DNA from: an uncultured Rikenella sp.
Lineage (GTDB): Bacteria > Bacteroidota > Bacteroidia > Bacteroidales > Rikenellaceae
Length of the DNA: 18,645 nucleotides
Direction: 5' to 3'
NCBI RefSeq assembly: GCF_910577125.1
Contig: NZ_CAJTMN010000039.1
Location: 1 to 18,645, forward strand
Shown: piece after piece, positions 15,230 through 18,645 of the stretch
How the letters are laid out: every line of letters begins with the position of its first letter
Position numbering within the stretch: the first letter of the stretch is position 1
Notes under the pieces: model-generated
What the model saw: the letters and a program-made list of their open reading frames with translations, nothing else
Database searches by the model: none
What the model was told of the DNA's origin: nothing
Made by a program: the position numbers and the translations under genes

Positions 15230-15579
15230 CGCGCGGACAGAGAATGGGGTAGAGGCTGCCGCAGCGAAACGCAGTTTCGCCCCTCCCCGCACCCGTTAGG
15301 TGTTTTGTTAGGCTTCTCTTTGCTTTACTCAGTGTGTCGCGCGAACAGAGAACGGTGCGAAGATTTGGGTTGACACAGCCATCTGCCCACCGCGGGCCCC
15401 ACGTCCCGTGGACGGGAAATGCTGGCGCATTTCCACCGTTCAGCTCAGCCCAATTTTCGAACCGTTCTCTGTTCGTGCGTCTTAGGCTTCGCAAGACTCC
15501 ATGTTTGGTTGCCCCGCGGTGGGCAATGGCCGCCTCTGACTTAGGTTGCAGTCCAACGGCATGGGGTAGGCGCGGCGAA
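15230..15579. repeat. Intergenic repeat island with large inverted repeat
   Basis: No gene is supported here. A long imperfect inverted repeat has arms at 15341-15373 and 15445-15478 (core ACAGAGAACGGT against ACCGTTCTCTGT). Between them lie perfect hairpins CCACG-TCC-CGTGG (15399-15411) and GGAAATGCTGGCGCATTTCC (15415-15434). A second, interlocking pair, GCCCACCGCGGG (15385-15396) and CCCGCGGTGGGC (15513-15524), makes alternative folds possible. The boxes GGGTAGAGGCTGCC and GCGAAACGCAGTTTCGC are shared with the 5274-5632 insert. The minus-strand frame at 15168-15494 shows no domain and I reject it as a gene. Confidence 0.6.
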
Positions 15580-16461
15580 TTAACGCGTCAGCTTTTTCAG
15601 TGCCGTCTCGATCATCCGCTGCACGAACGGAGCGTAGTCCGGACGGCTGTCGCCGGCCACGCGCTGAGCGATGATGGTGCAAACGGTCAGCGCCCGGTGT
15701 CCCAGCAACGCTGCAAGCCCCGCAATGGCCGAACTCTCCATCTCGAAGTTCGTCACCCGCATTCCCCGGTGCTCGAACCGGCGAATCGTTTCTACATAAT
15801 CCGGTCGCGTCAGCGGCAGCCTCACTACCCGTCCCTGCGGCCCGAAAAAGCCCGGCGCGGAGAGTGTCAGACCCCGAATGGCGACGTCGCTGAACAGCTC
15901 GACCAGCTCCGGGTCGTTCGGTACGAAATAAGGTGTCGCCCAGCGCGTTTCCCAGCGGGTCTGACGGACGAACGCCTCTTCGAGCTCCCGGTCGCAGACC
16001 TCCTCCCGGCCGGCGTAGAAGTTGAGCAGACCATCCAGACCGCCCGATACCGTGGCCATAATCATCGCTCCGAACGGAATCTCCTCTTGCAGCGCACCGC
16101 TCGTTCCCAGCCGTACGATCCGCAGCGAGCGGCGCTCGGGGAGCGGTTTTGCACGTCGCGTTTCGAAGTCGACGTTGGCCAGTGCATCCAGTTCGGTCAT
16201 CACGATATCGATGTTGTCGCACCCGATGCCGGTGGAGAGCACCGTGAGCCGCACGCCGTTCAGCGTACCGGTGTGCGAGCGGAACTCCCGGCTGGCCGTG
16301 CTGCTTTCGATGCGGTCGAAGTGGCTGGCGATCAGTGTGCTCCGATCCGGATCGCCGACCAGAATGACCGTGTCGGCCAGCTGTTCCGGACGCATGTGGA
16401 GGTGAAATATGGAACCGTCGGAGTTGATTATCAACTCCGACGGGGGAATAAAGGTATTCAT
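15580..16461 (-). CDS. Nucleoside phosphorylase (uridine phosphorylase-like)
   Basis: The 293-residue protein belongs to the PNP/UDP phosphorylase family, which cleaves nucleosides with phosphate to free base and ribose-1-phosphate in nucleotide salvage. Visible signatures are VILVGDPDR (32-40; phosphate-binding Gly/Asp/Arg), STGIGCDN (76-83), VRLGTSGAL (116-124) and NFEMESSAIAGLA (238-250; the Glu-Met-Glu that binds ribose). It is somewhat longer than E. coli Udp, with an N-terminal extension (SELIINSDGSIFHLH). Uridine is the likeliest substrate but purines cannot be excluded. ATG 16461 is preferred; ATG 16473 overlaps the stop of the upstream GIN gene as TAATG and would add four residues. 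It is the last gene of the GIN-containing operon. Confidence 0.85.
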   Translation of the reverse strand: MNTFIPPSELIINSDGSIFHLHMRPEQLADTVILVGDPDRSTLIASHFDRIESSTASREFRSHTGTLNGVRLTVLSTGIGCDNIDIVMTELDALANVDFETRRAKPLPERRSLRIVRLGTSGALQEEIPFGAMIMATVSGGLDGLLNFYAGREEVCDRELEEAFVRQTRWETRWATPYFVPNDPELVELFSDVAIRGLTLSAPGFFGPQGRVVRLPLTRPDYVETIRRFEHRGMRVTNFEMESSAIAGLAALLGHRALTVCTIIAQRVAGDSRPDYAPFVQRMIETALKKLTR

Positions 16462-16472
16462 GACTGAATGCA

Positions 16473-17261
16473 TTATTTGATCTGTCGAATCGACCCTCCG
16501 GAAGAGGTGTGTATCTGTACCGCCGAGTGGATCAAATCCTCGTTGGCCCGATACCGAATCGAACCGCCCGACGAGGCGGAGGCGTCCAGACTTCGGGTGA
16601 CCCGGCATCGGAGCGATCCTCCCGACGAGGCTGAAACCTTGACGTCTGCGGCTTCGAGTTCGCTCAGATTGGCCGTAGAGCCGGATTGGGCCTGGGCTTT
16701 CAGCCGGGTCGCCGTACCGTTTAGGGAGATCTCCGCACCGGAAGATACGTCGACCTCGACCTCTGTCGCTGTCATGCGGCTCCGACTCATTTGCGCTCCG
16801 GAGCCCAGATCGATTTCCACCTCTTTGGCCGCCAGGTCGATTCCCTCGACCTGTGCACCGGAATGTACCTCGATGTCGCATTCGCCGGGGGCGGTGAAGT
16901 TTCCGCTGCCGGTTACCGTCGCGCCGCTGGACACGTCGAGTTTTTCGAGTGTCGTGACGGTCACGTCGGCTCTGCGAATCAGATTTTTACGTTGCAGCTC
17001 GTTGGGAAGGTCTTTGAAGCCGAGGTACAGTACCCCGTCCCGCACTTCGGCGCGCAGGTAGGGCTGGAGACGGCTGTCGACCACTATGGTCGCTCCGCTG
17101 GTCGCTGCCTGGCGGAGTGATACTACGAATCCTTGTTTGACTTCAGCGCCGCGCAGGTGGCCGGTTTCGATGACTTTCGGCACGATTGTCTGTTGTTGTG
17201 CCACGACCGGCAGACTGCCGGCCAGGAGGGCGCCGATGGATAAGAAAAATCGTTTCAGCAT
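16473..17261 (-). CDS. Exported GIN-domain (DUF2807) protein 1
   Basis: The 262-residue product has a signal peptide (about 1-21, ending VVAQ) and a GIN/DUF2807 domain, described as a putative adhesin head domain with a right-handed beta-helix-like repeat. The start of the domain is typical (RGAEVKQGFVVSLRQ, YLRAEVRDGVLYLGF). The rest is a run of short strand-turn repeats centred on Ser-Gly: VSSGATVTG, HSGAQVEG, GSGAQMS, SSGAEIS, QSGSTANL, SSGGSLR, SSGGSIR, SSGGSIRQ. No lipobox or sorting signal is visible, so a periplasmic or surface location is inferred. It follows the paralogous gene by 27 bp and is coupled to the phosphorylase gene. The molecular role of GIN proteins is not established. 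Confidence 0.85.
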   Translation of the reverse strand: MLKRFFLSIGALLAGSLPVVAQQQTIVPKVIETGHLRGAEVKQGFVVSLRQAATSGATIVVDSRLQPYLRAEVRDGVLYLGFKDLPNELQRKNLIRRADVTVTTLEKLDVSSGATVTGSGNFTAPGECDIEVHSGAQVEGIDLAAKEVEIDLGSGAQMSRSRMTATEVEVDVSSGAEISLNGTATRLKAQAQSGSTANLSELEAADVKVSASSGGSLRCRVTRSLDASASSGGSIRYRANEDLIHSAVQIHTSSGGSIRQIK

Positions 17262-17288
17262 GATTGTTCGTTTTTTTAGGACGGTGGG

Positions 17289-18230
17289 TTACTTTAGGTG
17301 AATTTCAGCCTTGTCCTGCTGGACTTTGGCCATTGCTGTCGTCTGGGTGTTGATTCGGATAGCCCGGTCGGCGACGATCCGTATCGAACTCGTGCCCGAT
17401 GCCGAGGCGTCGATTCCCTGGGTTACGCGGCAAACAATGCTGCTCATTCCGGTCGCTTCGCAGTCGGCTTCGACGATGGTCATGTCGCCGAGTTCGAGGC
17501 GGGCCTGTCCGGAGGTCGCCGCCTCTAACCGCTCTGTTTGTCCGTCGGCGGTGATGGTGGCCATGCCCGAAGCGTGGAGCGTCATCGAACCGGTCTCTTG
17601 CAAGGTCAGGTCGATCTCTCCTTTTCCCGAAGCGTTGATTTTCGTGTCGTCGCTCTTTGCGTCGTGGGTCAGCCGGAACCGGCTCATGCCCGAGGCATCG
17701 ATTTTCATTCTGGCGACCGGATTCCGGAGGGTCACGTCGATACGTCCCATTCCGGAAACGCCGATTTCGGGTGTGCCGTTTCCGGTCACGGCAATGGTGA
17801 TCGGGTCGATCTGTCCCATCCCGGAGGCATCGATTTGCGAAGCGGTTCCGCTGAAGGTGTCGTCCGTGTGTATCGAGGCCATTCCCGAGACGGCGAGCCG
17901 GTTGATCCGGCTGAGGGTGACTTCGGCCGTAGCGGGACACGACCATTTGTCGGTGTTTCGCAGCTCTTTGGGCAGCTCTTCGAAGCCGAGCCGCAGGATG
18001 CCGCCGCTGACGGTGGCTATCAGGTAGGGTTCGAGGCGCTCGTCGATCGTCAGCCGAACACCGTTTCGCCTCGCGTCGTCGCTTTGGTGCAGGGTTACTT
18101 TGAAAGTGTGGCTGGCCCGAAGTCCGGTCAGCCGGACGCCCTGGCTCGGGGTCACTGTTTTTTCACCGGCCAGTGCGGTGGTCATCGAAAAGAGCAGGGC
18201 GCCCAGCAAAACAAAAGGTTTGGTTATCAT
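17289..18230 (-). CDS. Exported GIN-domain (DUF2807) protein 2
   Basis: The 313-residue product has a signal peptide (1-22, ending TTALAG) and a GIN/DUF2807 domain: SHTFKVTLHQ, then YLIATVSGGILRLGFEELPK, closely parallel to the neighbouring GIN protein (AEVRDGVLYLGFKDLPN). Its repeat unit is mostly xSGMxxI: VSGMASIHT, ASGMGQID, VSGMGRIDV, ASGMSRFRL, ASGKGEIDL, ASGMATIT, TGMSSIV, ASGTSSIRI. The two genes are paralogues whose turn residues have diverged (Met here, Gly/Ala in the other). The frame is open to 18314, but the signal peptide, the promoter at 18284-18314 and the start context place the ATG at 18230. It is the first large gene of the operon. Confidence 0.87.
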   Translation of the reverse strand: MITKPFVLLGALLFSMTTALAGEKTVTPSQGVRLTGLRASHTFKVTLHQSDDARRNGVRLTIDERLEPYLIATVSGGILRLGFEELPKELRNTDKWSCPATAEVTLSRINRLAVSGMASIHTDDTFSGTASQIDASGMGQIDPITIAVTGNGTPEIGVSGMGRIDVTLRNPVARMKIDASGMSRFRLTHDAKSDDTKINASGKGEIDLTLQETGSMTLHASGMATITADGQTERLEAATSGQARLELGDMTIVEADCEATGMSSIVCRVTQGIDASASGTSSIRIVADRAIRINTQTTAMAKVQQDKAEIHLK

Positions 18231-18283
18231 ATTGTCATTCAATTGGATGGGTTGCGTATAGTCTCGTTGCGCCGTGCTCACTT

Positions 18284-18314
18284 CAAATATAGTGATTTGG
18301 CGGCAGACCGGCAA
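18284..18314 (-). promoter_or_regulatory. Bacteroidetes-type promoter for the GIN operon
   Basis: On the minus strand TTG (18312-18314), 20 bp, then TATATTTG (18284-18291) match the primary-sigma consensus. Transcription would start about 45 bp before the GIN protein 2 ATG. It lies just downstream of the stop of the small peptide reading frame, so the GIN genes may have both this promoter and read-through from the sigma-54-type promoter. Confidence 0.65.
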
Positions 18315-18333
18315 ATCTTTTCCGGCCGGCTCT

Positions 18334-18384
18334 TTAGGCGGCGATGCAGATCCCGATCAGGATCAAAAATAACAGGTGTTTCAT
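18334..18384 (-). CDS. Possible 16-residue hydrophobic peptide
   Basis: On the minus strand ATG at 18382-18384 opens a 16-codon frame, MKHLLFLILIGICIAA, ending in TAA at 18334-18336. It looks like a bare membrane-inserting or signal-like helix: a Lys-His start and 14 nearly all hydrophobic residues. No Shine-Dalgarno sequence is seen. Its position about 26 bp after the predicted start of a sigma-54-type promoter, and before the GIN operon promoter, is the main reason to list it. I do not recognise a family. It may be a small membrane peptide, a leader peptide for the GIN genes, or chance. Confidence 0.4.
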   Translation of the reverse strand: MKHLLFLILIGICIAA

Positions 18385-18420
18385 GGTTGGTTTTCTATTT
18401 TGGTTCCTGGTCTGCTTTTA

Positions 18421-18436
18421 TGCGATTTGTGTGCCA
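18421..18436 (-). promoter_or_regulatory. Sigma-54-type promoter
   Basis: The minus strand reads TGGCACACAAATCGCA, against the sigma-54 consensus TGGCACG-N4-TTGCA. The invariant GG (18434-18435) and GC (18422-18423) have the exact required spacing; the one clear deviation in the -12 box is TC for TT. Transcription would start near 18410, leading into the small peptide frame and the GIN genes. Two palindromes lie about 90 and 112 bp upstream, the usual place for enhancer-binding activators. Confidence 0.65.
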
Positions 18437-18490
18437 AAGTTTTTAATTATCTGATAACCAATTTGATGAGTTTTTGCGAATCATTTCGGA

Positions 18491-18531
18491 GTGTCTAATT
18501 TTTAGACACTGGTCGTCTAATTTTTGGACAG
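18491..18531 (-). promoter_or_regulatory. Tandem palindromic operator/enhancer sites
   Basis: GTGTCTAATTTTTAGACAC (18491-18509) is a perfect 8-3-8 palindrome; GTCTAATTTTTGGAC (18515-18529) is a near copy with one arm changed. Their centres are 22 bp apart, close to two helical turns, so two dimers would sit on the same DNA face. The location upstream of the sigma-54-type promoter suggests an NtrC-type activator. Service to a gene beyond the right edge is also possible. Confidence 0.65.
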
Positions 18532-18607
18532 TCGGCCTGATCCCGAAAAATTCCATAATTTTGTATTTTTAATCTTTCGTTTATTTGCATCTTATCGGGA
18601 GGGTACT

Positions 18608-18631
18608 GTTCTTTTTGTGAACAAAAAGAAC
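18608..18631. repeat. Perfect 11-bp inverted repeat at the right edge
   Basis: Arms GTTCTTTTTGT and ACAAAAAGAAC are separated by GA. An A-rich tail follows on the plus strand. No proper U-run follows on either strand, so terminator function is uncertain; it may belong to a neighbouring gene outside the window. Confidence 0.5.
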
Positions 18632-18645
18632 CAAAAAAACTTTAG

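Noticed and set aside
15086..15292. N-terminal extension of dnaN
   Set aside because: It begins with GTG, is low-complexity, crosses the probable promoter and repeat, and the clamp family starts at MKFIISS.
15168..15494. Minus-strand frame of 108 codons between dnaN and the phosphorylase gene
   Set aside because: It lies across inverted repeats and the dnaN upstream region, has no recognisable domain, and parts of it simply translate repeat modules.
18556..18563. Plus-strand TAATTTTG as a rightward promoter
   Set aside because: No TTG at the proper distance upstream and the AT-rich context makes a chance match likely.
1..18645. Insertion sequence, prophage, CRISPR array, tRNA or rRNA
   Set aside because: No transposase, integrase, regularly spaced repeat or structural RNA sequence was found on either strand.

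Overview
The window looks like chromosomal DNA from a GC-rich member of the Bacteroidota, most plausibly Alistipes or another Rikenellaceae. Reasons: several promoters match the Bacteroidetes housekeeping pattern (TTG, about 20 bp, TAnnTTTG), Shine-Dalgarno sequences are weak, and the gene families (GIN/DUF2807 surface proteins, LysM plus periplasmic-binding fusion, FISUMP-type lectin-like fragments) are typical of that phylum. The genus is inference. I see no tRNA, rRNA, CRISPR array, transposase or phage gene.

Layout. 1-553: no gene; a repeat island with large hairpins and an orphan 3' end of a FISUMP-domain gene. 615-10371 (+): rsmE, a GT90/CAP10-like glycosyltransferase, then a hydrogenase-4-like set hyfB, hyfC, hyfE, hyfF, hyfG and a fused hyfH-hyfI, closed by a rho-independent terminator at 10378-10408. 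10361-15085 (-): dnaN, a DEDDh 3'-5' exonuclease, a LysM/periplasmic-binding protein and a membrane-anchored EEP-family hydrolase, tightly packed and probably one operon from a promoter near 15120. 15086-15579: dnaN promoter plus a second hairpin-rich repeat island. 15580-18230 (-): two tandem GIN-domain exported proteins and a uridine-phosphorylase-like enzyme. 18231-18645: promoter region with a sigma-54-type promoter, two phased palindromes and a possible 16-residue hydrophobic peptide.

The main biological point is the hyf-like complex. The membrane arm keeps the charged residues expected of ND5/NuoL- and NuoH-type proton-translocating subunits. The hydrophilic arm has lost its redox chemistry: the large subunit lacks all four Ni-binding cysteines, the small subunit has kept only one of four proximal-cluster cysteines (the others are Asp, Asp and Asn), and the ferredoxin segment has ligands for only one of two [4Fe-4S] clusters. 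It therefore belongs with the energy-converting-hydrogenase-related (Ehr-like) complexes and appears unable to make or oxidise hydrogen; its true function is unknown.

The second point is a set of scattered silent fragments. Two intergenic places (about 288-476 and 5404-5598) hold reading-frame-intact 3' ends of FISUMP-type lectin-like domains, with conserved edges and a divergent middle, and no parent gene nearby. The one at 5404 sits inside the hyf-like operon. The third point is the sigma-54 promoter with a two-site enhancer at 18421-18531.
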